A program made the translations under genes and the position numbers. A stretch of DNA of 64,000 nucleotides from Allomesorhizobium sp043769475 (GTDB lineage Bacteria; Pseudomonadota; Alphaproteobacteria; Rhizobiales; Rhizobiaceae), in assembly GCF_043769475.1 (NCBI RefSeq), contig NZ_CP171729.1:5952001-6016000 (forward strand), written 5' to 3'. The notes below the pieces were generated by a model. That model worked only from the letters and a program-made list of their open reading frames with translations. It had not been told where the DNA came from and did not search any database. Positions 55,304 to 63,720 of this stretch are shown here, piece by piece; the stretch's first letter is position 1; each line of letters opens with the position of its first letter.

Positions 55304-56521
55304 ATGGCGACGAACCCGGTTCCAGATCATGTCCCGCCCGAAATGGTGAGGGACTTCAGCCTGTTTACCTCGCCGGGCATGGCACCGACGCCCAATGGGG
55401 ACCCGCACGCAGCTGTCGCCTGCGCCCATGCCGGGCCGCCGATCTTTTATTCCCCCTTCAACACGCGTGATGGCCGGGGCACCTGGGTCATCACTCGCGC
55501 CAGAGATCAGCGCAGGGTGCTGCAGGACGCCGAAACCTTTTCCAGCCATCGCAGCATCTTCGCCTCCGCGCTGGGCGAAAACTGGCCGATGATTCCGCTT
55601 GAACTCGATCCACCGGCCCATGGCGTCTTTCGTTCACTGCTCAATCCGCTGCTTTCGCCCAAGAGGGTGGGGGTGTTGGAAGCGGCTATCCGCGCGCGGG
55701 CGATCACGCTGACTGAGAGGATCGCCGCAGCGGGCACAAGCTGCGACGTCATGAAGGATTTTGCCTTTCCCTTCGCGGTCAACATCTTCCTTCGCTTTCT
55801 GGGATTACCGGATCACCGACTGCATACATTCGTCGGCTGGGCGAACGATCTGCTCCACGGTGACGATGTGAAACGACCGGCTGCGGCCCGTACTATTGTG
55901 GCTTTCATCGACGAACTTGCAGGCGCTCGCCGCAAAGAACCGGCCGACGATTTCATGACCTTCGTCGTGCAGGCACAGGTCGAGGGCCGCCGGCTGACCG
56001 ACGAGGAAGTCCGTGGCATCGGCGTGCTTCTGTTTGTTGCGGGACTCGATACAGTTGCAGCCGCGATAGGCTTTGACTTGGCCTATCTCGCGCGCAACCG
56101 AAAAGACCAGGAATGGCTGCGGAGCAAACCGGACCGGATCGTGCCTGCCGCCGAAGAATTGCTGCGCGCCTATCCGACCGTGCAAATGATCCGCGTGGCG
56201 AAGAAAGACATCGACTTCGAAGGCGCCCCGATCCGTAAGGGGGATTATGTTTCCTGTGCCACGATGATTGCCAATCGTGACCCAGCGGAGTTCGAATCCC
56301 CCAACACGATCGATCTGGCGCGACCGGACAACCGCCACGCCGCCTTCGGCTATGGTCCTCACCGCTGCCTTGGCTCGCACCTCGCCCGGCGGGAGATCGT
56401 TGTCGGCCTAGAGGAGTGGCTGGCGCGCATCCCGGCCTTTCGGATCAAGGAAGGTACGGCCCCCATTACCTCTGGCGGGCATGTGTTCGGGATCGAAAAT
56501 CTGATCCTGGACTGGTCCTGA
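55304..56521 (+). CDS. Cytochrome P450
   Basis: 405 residues. The I-helix oxygen motif is VAGLDTVAAAIG, the K-helix ExxR is EELLR and the haem loop with the Cys ligand is FGYGPHRCLGSHLARRE. It is a soluble bacterial P450 of the kind encoded in symbiotic regions. I recall a similar set of P450, SDR pair and luciferase-like monooxygenase in pNGR234a (y4vG-y4vJ, CYP127 family). The substrate is unknown. The start at 55304 has AGGAGA eight bases upstream. A ferredoxin follows 44 bases after it, and a NifA/sigma54 promoter upstream predicts bacteroid expression. Confidence 0.9.
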   Translation: MATNPVPDHVPPEMVRDFSLFTSPGMAPTPNGDPHAAVACAHAGPPIFYSPFNTRDGRGTWVITRARDQRRVLQDAETFSSHRSIFASALGENWPMIPLELDPPAHGVFRSLLNPLLSPKRVGVLEAAIRARAITLTERIAAAGTSCDVMKDFAFPFAVNIFLRFLGLPDHRLHTFVGWANDLLHGDDVKRPAAARTIVAFIDELAGARRKEPADDFMTFVVQAQVEGRRLTDEEVRGIGVLLFVAGLDTVAAAIGFDLAYLARNRKDQEWLRSKPDRIVPAAEELLRAYPTVQMIRVAKKDIDFEGAPIRKGDYVSCATMIANRDPAEFESPNTIDLARPDNRHAAFGYGPHRCLGSHLARREIVVGLEEWLARIPAFRIKEGTAPITSGGHVFGIENLILDWS

Positions 56522-56565
56522 CTAAGGCCGTGCGGAGCCGCGGCAAGACAAATGGAGGCAGCGCT

Positions 56566-56811
56566 ATGCGCATCATCGTGAACAAAGCCAAATGCCAGGG
56601 TCACGCGCGATGCTGGGCGCAAGCGCCGCACATCTTTGTGGTTGATGACGAGGGTTACATCCTGCCCGGCGACATTGAGGTTCCGGAGGGAGAGCGACCG
56701 CTTGCGTCACGAGGCGCGCGATCTTGCCCCGAGCGTGCGCTGGAAATCGACCCTTCACCCGCCGCGCGGGTAAAATCGGGCGTCCCCCAACCGAAAGTCG
56801 GACGAGTTTAG
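56566..56811 (+). CDS. P450-type [3Fe-4S] ferredoxin
   Basis: 81 residues: MRIIVNKAKCQGHARCWAQA gives the first ligands (C-x2-H-x2-C) and SCPERALEI the last Cys-Pro. Such small ferredoxins feed electrons to the neighbouring P450. The start at 56566 has GGAGG seven bases upstream. Confidence 0.85.
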   Translation: MRIIVNKAKCQGHARCWAQAPHIFVVDDEGYILPGDIEVPEGERPLASRGARSCPERALEIDPSPAARVKSGVPQPKVGRV

Positions 56812-56992
56812 TTGGGGTGGAGCGATGGCGCCGCGCGCTGGAAAGGCCGGCGCTCGCAGCCTCGTCCTACGATCGTGCTCGCCCTACTACGAAGGGGGCA
56901 TCTGACACATCGAAGTGTTCCCCACAATTCACAAGCGGCATGCGGAGTCCGCGAAGCACCTCTTTTCAATCTTAGAATTTACGACAGAGACG

Positions 56993-57025
56993 ATGGACAA
57001 GGTATGGACAAGGTATGGACAAGGT
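56993..57025. repeat. 11-bp tandem triplication over a start codon
   Basis: ATGGACAAGGT occurs three times head to tail (56993, 57004, 57015). Each unit offers an ATG in a different frame; only the last leads into the SnoaL-like gene. Confidence 0.9.
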
Positions 57026-57617
57026 AACGACAAAAATTGCCGAACTCCTCGACCGTGAGGCGATCCGCGACTGCCTCTATCGGTACTGCCGCGGGATAGA
57101 CCGCGCGGACGAGGCGGCGCTGCGCAGTTCGTACTGGCCCGATGCGCATGACAATCACGGGGCATATTGCGGCTTGGCAGAGGGCTTCATCCAATTCGCG
57201 CTCGGTGTCTTCAAGACCGGACCCCGCAACATCCATCAGGTCACGAACATCCTGATCGAATTCAGCAGCCCGGTGGAGGCGGGCGTCGAGAGCTATTTCA
57301 ACGCGTTGCAACGTGGGACGGACAAAGACGGAGAAGTACGCCAGGTGCTCCTTTGCGGCCGTTATTGCGACCTGTTTCAGAAGAGGGAAGGGGAGTGGCG
57401 GATTGCAATACGGACGGTGGTCTACGATTGGCTGGAGGAGCAAACCCCACCAGCGGTTCCCGAAGCAGAATGGTTCGGCTTGCGCCAACCGATGGGAGCA
57501 CCGCATCCGGATGACCTGGTCTACGCGCTCGGGAAGCGCTGCATTCCTTCTCGCCACAATGCCTTCAGAGGTTCCCAACCGGTGAGCTGCAGCGGCAGTG
57601 GTGACGAAAGACTATGA
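57015..57617 (+). CDS. SnoaL/NTF2-like protein of the P450 cluster
   Basis: 200 residues. LLDREAIRDCLYRYCRGIDR and ADEAALRSSYWPDA are the typical start of SnoaL-like (NTF2 fold) dehydratase/ring-hydroxylase-like domains. GRYCDLFQKREGEWRIAIRT and VVYDWLEEQ form the second half. Members include small-molecule dehydratases, cyclases and isomerases. Its exact reaction is unknown, but it belongs with the P450 and SDR genes. The start at 57015 is the third copy of an 11-bp repeat and has no clear ribosome site. The last ~30 residues diverge from family expectation and may be out of frame. Confidence 0.7.
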   Translation: MDKVTTKIAELLDREAIRDCLYRYCRGIDRADEAALRSSYWPDAHDNHGAYCGLAEGFIQFALGVFKTGPRNIHQVTNILIEFSSPVEAGVESYFNALQRGTDKDGEVRQVLLCGRYCDLFQKREGEWRIAIRTVVYDWLEEQTPPAVPEAEWFGLRQPMGAPHPDDLVYALGKRCIPSRHNAFRGSQPVSCSGSGDERL

Positions 57618-57880
57618 CGAATTTTCAATGCCACAGTACTTCCGGCCAATGCCTGATCGGTGAAGTTGCGGCCGATAGGACTGCCTTTCGGCCCCGCGAC
57701 AGCGTGACCGCGACAGCGGTCTGCTCTGTCGCCACGATCCCGCCGACGATGCTGGTCTGCATCGATTTGCGGGACCTCGGCAGAGCCGCTCATGAAGGCA
57801 ATCGCCTGTCCTCGAAGGGCCCTTCAACAGCTTCGCCTGCCAAATCGAGAGTTGGGCCGCTGCCGAAGCGCGCGAGCTGA
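57615..57880 (+). pseudogene. Flavin reductase-like remnant
   Basis: Within the frame from 57615, SVTATAVCSVATIPPTMLVC then IDLRDLGRAAHEGNRLSSKG matches the FMN-binding part of flavin reductase-like proteins (usual pattern TATAVCSVS-DPP--LVC). The N-terminal ~30 residues and most of the C-terminal half are not in frame. It would have supplied reduced flavin to the luciferase-like monooxygenase downstream. Confidence 0.55.
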
Positions 57881-57993
57881 GTCAGGGGCCGCAACTGGCA
57901 CTCACCAGGACGTGCGGCCTTACCGCGACGGATCGTTCCCCGTCTGGCCGTCGAAGGGCTGGGTCCGCTGCGGCTCGTCGCGGAGAAGTTCTT

Positions 57994-59567
57994 ATGAAAC
58001 ACGCCGGGCCTATCGTCATCATTACAAGCGCCGCGCGCGGGATCGGCCGCGCGCTCGTCGATATTTTTGCCGGAACTGGAGATACTGTTGTTGCCGTGGA
58101 CATTCCGGGCAGCGGCGTGGTTGAACTGGCCGGTGGTCTCGGCTACCCGCATCTCGGCCTCGAATGCGATGTCTCGCGACAAGAGGATATCCTCGCGCTT
58201 TACGACCGGGTTGATGCACAGTTCACGCAGATCGGCGTCCTCATCAACAACGCGCCGGTCGGACGCACCATGGCGGCGGCTGTCGACACCAGGGTCGACG
58301 CCTTCCGACGCGGTCTGGCAGTAAACCTGAATGGGGCGTTCGTCATGGCCCGCGAAGCGGCGAGACGGATGCAGTCGGGTGGTGCCATCGTCAACCTCGC
58401 TTCGCTGGCCGGCGTGATCGGCAATCCGAATTGCAACGCCTACGCAGCCACGAGAGCGGGCCTGATCTCGTTGACGAGGTCACTGGCATATGAGTGGGCT
58501 TCTCGCGGCATCCGCGTGACGGCGGTAGCGCCGGGCTACGTGCGCACGCCGATGGTCGCGGAACTGGAAGGCGCGGGCAAATTGGACCTCGCGGCGGTGC
58601 GTCGCAGCGTGCCGATGGGGCGCATGGTGCGCTCCGACGAGATCGCCCGGGCCGTGCGTTTTCTGGCCAGCACGCAGGCGCGTTACATCACCGGATCGGT
58701 GCTGCTGGTCGACGGCGGCTGGATGTCGTTCAACCAGCCGGGGGAAGCGCACCCGCCGCAGGACGGAACGCCTGGAGCCGAACTCGCCCGGCCGGCCGAA
58801 CGTACCGACGCGCGCGAATCGTGCTCGTCACGGGCGGCGGGAACGGTATAGGTGCGGCCGTCGTTCGCCGCTTTGCCGCGAACGGCGATACCGTCGTGAT
58901 TGCTGATAGAGATGGCGCTGCAACGGCAGAGCTCGCTGGATTGCTCGACGGCAAGCACCTGGTGAAATGCGTCGACGTGGCCGTCGAGAGCGAGGTGGTG
59001 ACGCTGTTCCAGGAGCTGCGGGGGCGCTTCGGCCACATTGATGTCCTCGTCAACAGTGCTGCTGTCGCCGACACTTTCGTGCCGCGCATCGAACCACTGT
59101 CGGACCAGATCGAACGGGTCCTGGATGTCAATCTCACCTGCGCGCGCGAGGCGATCAAGGCGATATGCCCGGGCGGCGTGATCGTCAATCTCGGGCCGAT
59201 CAACAGCGTTCTGCCGTTCGCGCCGCGCCAGGCCTACCGTGCCGCAAAGGTGCGGATGGACATCCTGACCCGGAGCATGGCGGCCGAACTCGGGCCGATC
59301 GGCATTCGGACCGCAGCCGTCGCTGCCGGTTATATCCGCACGCCTGCCCTTGCTCAGTTGGCGAAGGCCGGCCACATCGATTTGACAGCGATCAGACGGC
59401 GCATCCCGATGGGGAGGATGGGACAGCCGGAGGATGTTGCTCATGCAGTGTTCTTCCTTGCTTCGTCTGACGCTTCATACGTCAACGGCTCAATCCTCTG
59501 CGTGGACGGCGGCTGGACCTTGTTCAGTGATGCGGGAATGGCAACGAACTCGATGACGAACATTTAG
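57994..59567 (+). pseudogene. Tandem double short-chain dehydrogenase/reductase, frameshifted at the junction
   Basis: Two full SDR domains follow each other. The first (57994-~58780) has IIITSAARGIGRALVDIF-type nucleotide motif, NNAPVG, an active-site YAATRAGLISLTRS and LVDGGW. The second (from ~58817) has IVLVTGGGNGIGAAVVRRFA, NSAAVAD, YRAAKVRMDILTRS and ILCVDGGW. The first frame ends at 58851 and the second is open through the linker, so a single indel near 58750-58815 separates them. The fused length (~524 codons) matches the double-SDR protein I recall as Y4vI of NGR234. Either the fusion is broken here or the two halves are now separate enzymes; the second half lacks a start codon with a good ribosome site. 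Confidence 0.75.
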
Positions 59568-59884
59568 CGGAGGCCGCGGGTTTGTCACCGACCATTCGTC
59601 AAGCGAACGGGCTGCGGCTCATCGAAGCCCAGGATTTCGCGGGCCTCAGGCTCGGGCTGGGCGAGGCGCCGCAACGCGGCCTGCGATCGAGAATGTCGTC
59701 TTTGGCTATGACGGAGACGTTCCTCGGGGTCGAAGCAGGTCCAAGCCTTCTGGCGCGGCTTGGCGAGCGGTTTGCCGCAAAACCATGCCGCCGCCAAGGG
59801 GGATCGACATCACGGCCAACCCAATCTGTGCGCGTGCCGAGCACATCCCCTGATCGGCCAGTCCCTCTGCAACAAGGAAACACC
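59568..59884. other. Spacer before the monooxygenase gene
   Basis: Open in one plus frame but without family match. It may be decayed sequence. The ribosome site AAGGAAA for the next gene is at its end. Confidence 0.4.
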
Positions 59885-60931
59885 ATGGAATTCGCGACCT
59901 TCATCCTGGCCGCCCAGCGCGGATATCATCAATCGTCCGACAGCGTCATCCGCAATTCCATCGAACAGGTTCTCGTTTCGGAGCAGGCCGGCTTTAACAC
60001 CGCGTGGTTCGCCGAGCACCACTTCAACAATTACAGCCTCATTTCGTCGCCCCTGATGATGGTGGCGCACTGCGCCGGCGTGACGAGCACCATTCGCCTC
60101 GGCACTGCCGTGTGCGTGCTGCCGCTTTATCAACCGCAGCGCCTGCTTTCCGACATCGGCTTTGCCGACATCGTTGCGAACGGCCGTCTCGAGCTCGGCG
60201 TCGGCTTGGGATACCAGCAGTTCGAGTTCGAGCGCTTCGGTGTCAATGTCGATGAGGCGCCGGCGGTGTTTTCGGAATATTTGGACATCCTTCTGAAGGG
60301 TCTCAACCAAGACATCTTCGAACACGACGGCCAGTATGAGAAGATACCCCCGACGGCGATTTCGGTGCGCACTGTCCAGAAGCCGACCCCGCCCATCTGG
60401 ATCGCCAGCGGGTCCGCCCGCATGGGCCGGGCCTATCGAGACGGGCACAACTGTTTTGTCACAGCCCTCCACAATGGCTTGGAGAGTTTGAGCACCCTGC
60501 GCCAATCGATCGAGACGGCGGCGGCGGCCGAGGGTAAGAAGGCCACGGAGGTCAAGATATCGCTGCTGCGCTGCTGCTATGCCAGCGACGACGAGGCGGA
60601 GATCAACAGCTATCTCGACAATGCCCGTTTCCAGCGCCGGCTGTCTGAAGCACTGCATCAGCGCCGCCAGCAGAGCCAGGACGGCTATCTGTTGGAGGAA
60701 ACGCCGACGCAGCAGGACCTTTCGTTCAAGGCTATGCGCGAGAACCTGCCGATCGGCAGCGTGAATCGCGTGATTGATCGGCTGCTGGAAGAGATCGATG
60801 TCTTGAAACCGGACCAGATCGCAATTCAGACCCAATTGGGGGATTTCGACCAAAAGACAATGCTGCGCCAGATCGAGCTCTGGGGAGACAAGATCATCCC
60901 GGCGGTCAACAAGTCGCTTCGGCCATGCTGA
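59885..60931 (+). CDS. Luciferase-like (LLM class) flavin-dependent monooxygenase
   Basis: 348 residues: MEFATFILAAQRGYHQSSDS, GFNTAWFAEHHFNNYSLISS, RLGTAVCVLPLYQPQRLLSD and RLELGVGLGYQQFEFERFGV are the LLM TIM-barrel hallmarks. PTPPIWIASGSARMGRAYRD lies near the flavin phosphate site. It oxidises an unknown substrate with reduced FMN and O2; the nearby flavin reductase is broken, so FMNH2 must come from elsewhere. It is the last gene of the P450 cluster. The start at 59885 has AAGGAAA upstream. Confidence 0.88.
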   Translation: MEFATFILAAQRGYHQSSDSVIRNSIEQVLVSEQAGFNTAWFAEHHFNNYSLISSPLMMVAHCAGVTSTIRLGTAVCVLPLYQPQRLLSDIGFADIVANGRLELGVGLGYQQFEFERFGVNVDEAPAVFSEYLDILLKGLNQDIFEHDGQYEKIPPTAISVRTVQKPTPPIWIASGSARMGRAYRDGHNCFVTALHNGLESLSTLRQSIETAAAAEGKKATEVKISLLRCCYASDDEAEINSYLDNARFQRRLSEALHQRRQQSQDGYLLEETPTQQDLSFKAMRENLPIGSVNRVIDRLLEEIDVLKPDQIAIQTQLGDFDQKTMLRQIELWGDKIIPAVNKSLRPC

Positions 60932-61109
60932 GGCTAGGACCTTCAAGTTCGCGACGACCTATTCACTAGATCATTGGCTTGGCGCTGTTCGGCATCGGGC
61001 AGCTCTGGCCAACGGAGGAACCAGTGGTCACCAGACGAAAGGCCAATGAAGATGTCGACTACCATTAGCGAGCGCCCCCGCAACATACTCCCCTGAGATG
61101 ATCTGCCCA

Positions 61110-61600
61110 TGACACCATTGTCTATCGCGACGGGATCATGGCGACGGACAGCCGCGCCTATTCGGGCGACAGGAGCCCGATCGGCTTCAAGAAAAACTGC
61201 ACGTCCTGCCCGTTGGCGCCATGGTCGCGTCCTCGTCGCGCGACGTCGGCAAGACCGACGCCTCGCCAAATGGTGCATCCAGGCGGTCAACGAAGGCCAT
61301 CCCCTGCCCGAGCGCGCCCATGACCACCACATCGAGGTCCAGGCGCTGCTGGTGTGGACCGACGGCACCGTCCACTACTGGAAGGACCTGCTTCACCGGC
61401 CCGCTCGAGGCGCCCTTCATCGCGATCGGCTCCGGCTGGGAGTTTGCACTGGGCGCGCTGCACGCGGGCGCAACTGCCGAGGAAGCGGTCGGGATCGCCA
61501 GCGAGTGCGATCCCTTAACCGGCGGGCCGATCCAGACGACGAAGGTCATGCCTGTCGAGCTTGCCTCCCCCTATTTCGAAGAAGCGCAAGCGTCGGCCGG
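61110..61600 (+). pseudogene. Proteasome/HslV-like Ntn-hydrolase remnant
   Basis: Pieces in three frames read TIVYRDGIMATDSRAYSGDR, then WCIQAVNEGHPLPERAHDHH, GPLEAPFIAIGSGWEFALGA and GATAEEAVGIASECDPLTGG. They resemble small 20S-proteasome-like proteins found in prophages and rhizobial genomes. At least three shifts are needed and the start is unclear. Confidence 0.55.
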
Positions 61601-61711
61601 CGCGCACGCGCGTGGTCAAGAAGAGCCCGACCCGCGCGTTGGGCACATGCGCCGGGCGGCGCGACCAGAGCTAAAGCCAGGGAGGTCCTTGAATGAAGCA
61701 TTGATCTCTTT

Positions 61712-61740
61712 GCATATCATGGTCTCCAATGATGATATGC
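61712..61740. promoter_or_regulatory. Inverted repeat upstream of hipB (possible operator)
   Basis: GCATATCAT (61712-61720) and ATGATATGC (61732-61740) are perfect inverted copies, 11 bases apart, ~90 bases before hipB. Confidence 0.6.
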
Positions 61741-61777
61741 GAGGAGATCATAAGCTTTGACTTCAGGCGATCGCCGA

Positions 61778-61793
61778 GATACGTTGGCGTATC
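61778..61793. promoter_or_regulatory. Second inverted repeat upstream of hipB (possible operator)
   Basis: GATACG-TTGG-CGTATC is a perfect palindrome 35 bases before the hipB start, where HipB autoregulators usually bind. Confidence 0.6.
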
Positions 61794-61827
61794 ATCGTGC
61801 ATTGGAATGGTCCGGATAGGTGTCATG

Positions 61828-62154
61828 ATGGACTCAGAATCAGAAGTTCTGCGTCAAATCGGCGCCCTTTTTAGGCAGGCGAGGCTGGCGGCTGCCATGA
61901 CGCAGGAGCAGGTCGCTGATTTGGCGGGCATATCCCGTCCCCGCTATCGCGACATTGAAAAGGGAACCGCAGCAGCGCGTGCGACGACGCTCATGAATGT
62001 CGCTCGCGCGCTCGGTCTAGAAATGATGCTGGTTCCGCAAGTCATGGTGCCGGCTGTCCAGGCTTTATTGCGTCCGCACGACGATGACGATCGACCTGCC
62101 TTTGTTTCTCAACCTGACGATGACGATCATGGCTCCAGTCTTCCGCGCACCTAA
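61828..62154 (+). CDS. hipB: HipB-like antitoxin (XRE family)
   Basis: 108 residues. The segment ARLAAAMTQEQVADLAGISR and PRYRDIEKGTAAARATTLMN form an XRE helix-turn-helix, and RALGLEMMLVP is the HipB dimer strand. The acidic tail (DDDDRPAFVSQPDDDDH) is typical of HipB proteins that bind their HipA. An ATG one codon earlier (61825) is equally possible. It overlaps hipA by ~26-71 bases depending on the hipA start. Confidence 0.82.
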   Translation: MDSESEVLRQIGALFRQARLAAAMTQEQVADLAGISRPRYRDIEKGTAAARATTLMNVARALGLEMMLVPQVMVPAVQALLRPHDDDDRPAFVSQPDDDDHGSSLPRT

Positions 62155-63385
62155 GACGATCCCGTCGCTGGACGTGCTCCTGAACGCACTGAAGGTCGGC
62201 ACAATCGTTAGGACGCCGGGCGATTTCAACGCGTTCAACTTCGATGAGGCTTACCGCGCGACGGGCGGCTTTCCGGTTTTCAGCCTGTCGTTCCGGGCAG
62301 CGGCGGGAGGATTGCGGAAAGATCCGAAGCCTCTGGCGGGCGCTTTGCCCGCTTTCTTCGCGAACCTCCTGCCGGAGGAGAAATTGCGCGAGGCGATGGA
62401 AAAGCACCACGAAGGTAATGTGCGCCCAGGCAATGATTTCGATCTTTTAGCGGCGCTGGGCGCCGATCTACCGGGAGCCGTACGGGCATTGCCCAGTGAC
62501 GGCGCGATAGCGGTCACGCAGGATCCTTCAATGGATAAGCCCAAGGCTCGGTTCTCACTTGCCGGTGTGCAGATGAAGCTGTCAGTCATGAAGAACACTG
62601 GAAAAGGCGGCGGCCTGACCTTGCCGATGGACGACGAGCAAGGCCGGTACATCGCCAAGTTTCCTTCAACGGTGTTTCCGGGCGTTTCCGAGAACGAATT
62701 CGCCAACTTGGCGCTGGCCGCAGCAATCGGCATGGAGGTGCCTGAATGCGAACTGGTCGAGAAGTCCGATTTTGAGGGCATTCCCGAAGAATTCAACACG
62801 CTGTCCGAGGGCAAGGTCCTTCTCGTCAAACGTTTCGATCGCGGCGCCGATGGCGATAGGATTCACATCGAGGATTTTGCTCAGGTCTTCGGTGTCTATC
62901 CCTCGCGCAAATACGAGGGCGCTGCTTACCATGACATAGCCTCGGCTCTTGGCGTGGCCGTCTCGACTACGGCTGCTCTCGAATTCGTCCGCCGCTTGGC
63001 GCTGACTGTCATCACCGGCAATGGCGACATGCACCTAAAGAACTGGTCGTTGATCTATCGCGGAAACGGCTTTAAGCCGGCCCTTTCACCAATCTACGAC
63101 CTACTGTCGACCGTGCCATATCTTCCCGCGGACGCCATGGCGCTTTCGCTTGGAGGAGAGCGCTCGTTCAAGGCGCTAGCAGCACCGCGATGGAAAGCAT
63201 TTGCGAACCGTGCAATGCTTCCGGAGCCGGCAGTCCTGAAGGCAGTGGTCGAGACCGTCGAACTCGTCAACGAGCACTGGTGGCATCTGCCTGAGCGCGA
63301 CGTTGTCGCGAAGAAAGTGCTCGAGCGGATCGACGAGCATGTGAAGGCGATGACGCCGATACTGAACTCCTGCGCCGAGAAGTGA
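62084..63385 (+). CDS. hipA: HipA-like serine/threonine kinase toxin
   Basis: 433 residues of the HipA family. The N-terminal subdomain reads LDVLLNALKVGTIVRTPGDF. The kinase part has KLSV (Lys), GKVLLVKRFDRG, GNGDMHLKNWSLIY (the catalytic loop, with Asp and Asn) and SPIYDLLSTVPY (Mg-binding Asp). HipA kinases phosphorylate glutamyl-tRNA synthetase or other targets to induce dormancy. An ATG at 62129 (MAPVFRAPKTIPSL) is an alternative and perhaps better start; neither has a clear ribosome site. The hipBA pair is often carried on mobile islands. Confidence 0.88.
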   Translation: MTIDLPLFLNLTMTIMAPVFRAPKTIPSLDVLLNALKVGTIVRTPGDFNAFNFDEAYRATGGFPVFSLSFRAAAGGLRKDPKPLAGALPAFFANLLPEEKLREAMEKHHEGNVRPGNDFDLLAALGADLPGAVRALPSDGAIAVTQDPSMDKPKARFSLAGVQMKLSVMKNTGKGGGLTLPMDDEQGRYIAKFPSTVFPGVSENEFANLALAAAIGMEVPECELVEKSDFEGIPEEFNTLSEGKVLLVKRFDRGADGDRIHIEDFAQVFGVYPSRKYEGAAYHDIASALGVAVSTTAALEFVRRLALTVITGNGDMHLKNWSLIYRGNGFKPALSPIYDLLSTVPYLPADAMALSLGGERSFKALAAPRWKAFANRAMLPEPAVLKAVVETVELVNEHWWHLPERDVVAKKVLERIDEHVKAMTPILNSCAEK

Positions 63386-63501
63386 GCCGAACCCTCTTGG
63401 TTTAACGATATGGCGGAATGATCGCCCGCGCCGGTGGCCCAGCGTCACTTGGCAGGCTTCTCCCTTTTTGTTTCGCGTCAGTTTTGTCCGATGTCGAACG
63501 A

Positions 63502-63517
63502 TGTCGGATATGCGACA
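63502..63517 (+). promoter_or_regulatory. NifA upstream activator site (nifH-like promoter)
   Basis: TGTCGGATATGCGACA is an exact TGT-N10-ACA, 48 bases upstream of a -24/-12 element. Confidence 0.8.
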
Positions 63518-63564
63518 TAGTCGCCGTAGAACTATGATGTTCTTTATAAGCACGTTTTGTCATT

Positions 63565-63579
63565 GGCACAGTACATGCA
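63565..63579 (+). promoter_or_regulatory. Sigma54 -24/-12 promoter (nifH-like)
   Basis: TGGCACAGTACATGC (TGGCAC-N5-ATGC) on the plus strand matches the consensus exactly. Confidence 0.85.
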
Positions 63580-63639
63580 GGTTCCGGTGCAAGCCTTAGG
63601 TGCTGAGGGAAAAAACGCTTGTCGCATGCAGATGATGTT

Positions 63640-63720
63640 TATCCGGTGCTCTGGCTGCGGCGAATTGGACCAACAAAGATAGCGTTGCGAAAGTACGGCT
63701 CCGGCAAAACTCATCCAACA
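63640..63720 (+). pseudogene. nifH: nifH 5' remnant (tentative)
   Basis: TCTGGCTGCGGCGAATT and then ATAGCGTTGCGAAAGTACGG with CTCCGGCAAAA look like the decayed start of nifH (LRQIAFYGKGGIGKST region). The frame reads LRRIGPTKIALRKYGSGKT. It sits ~65 bases after a NifA/sigma54 promoter, where nifH should begin. Downstream homology is lost. Confidence 0.4.

Noticed and set aside
55304..60931. P450 cluster as gibberellin operon
   Set aside because: Only one P450 and no GGPS, CPS or KS cyclase genes; the SnoaL and LLM genes do not belong to that operon.
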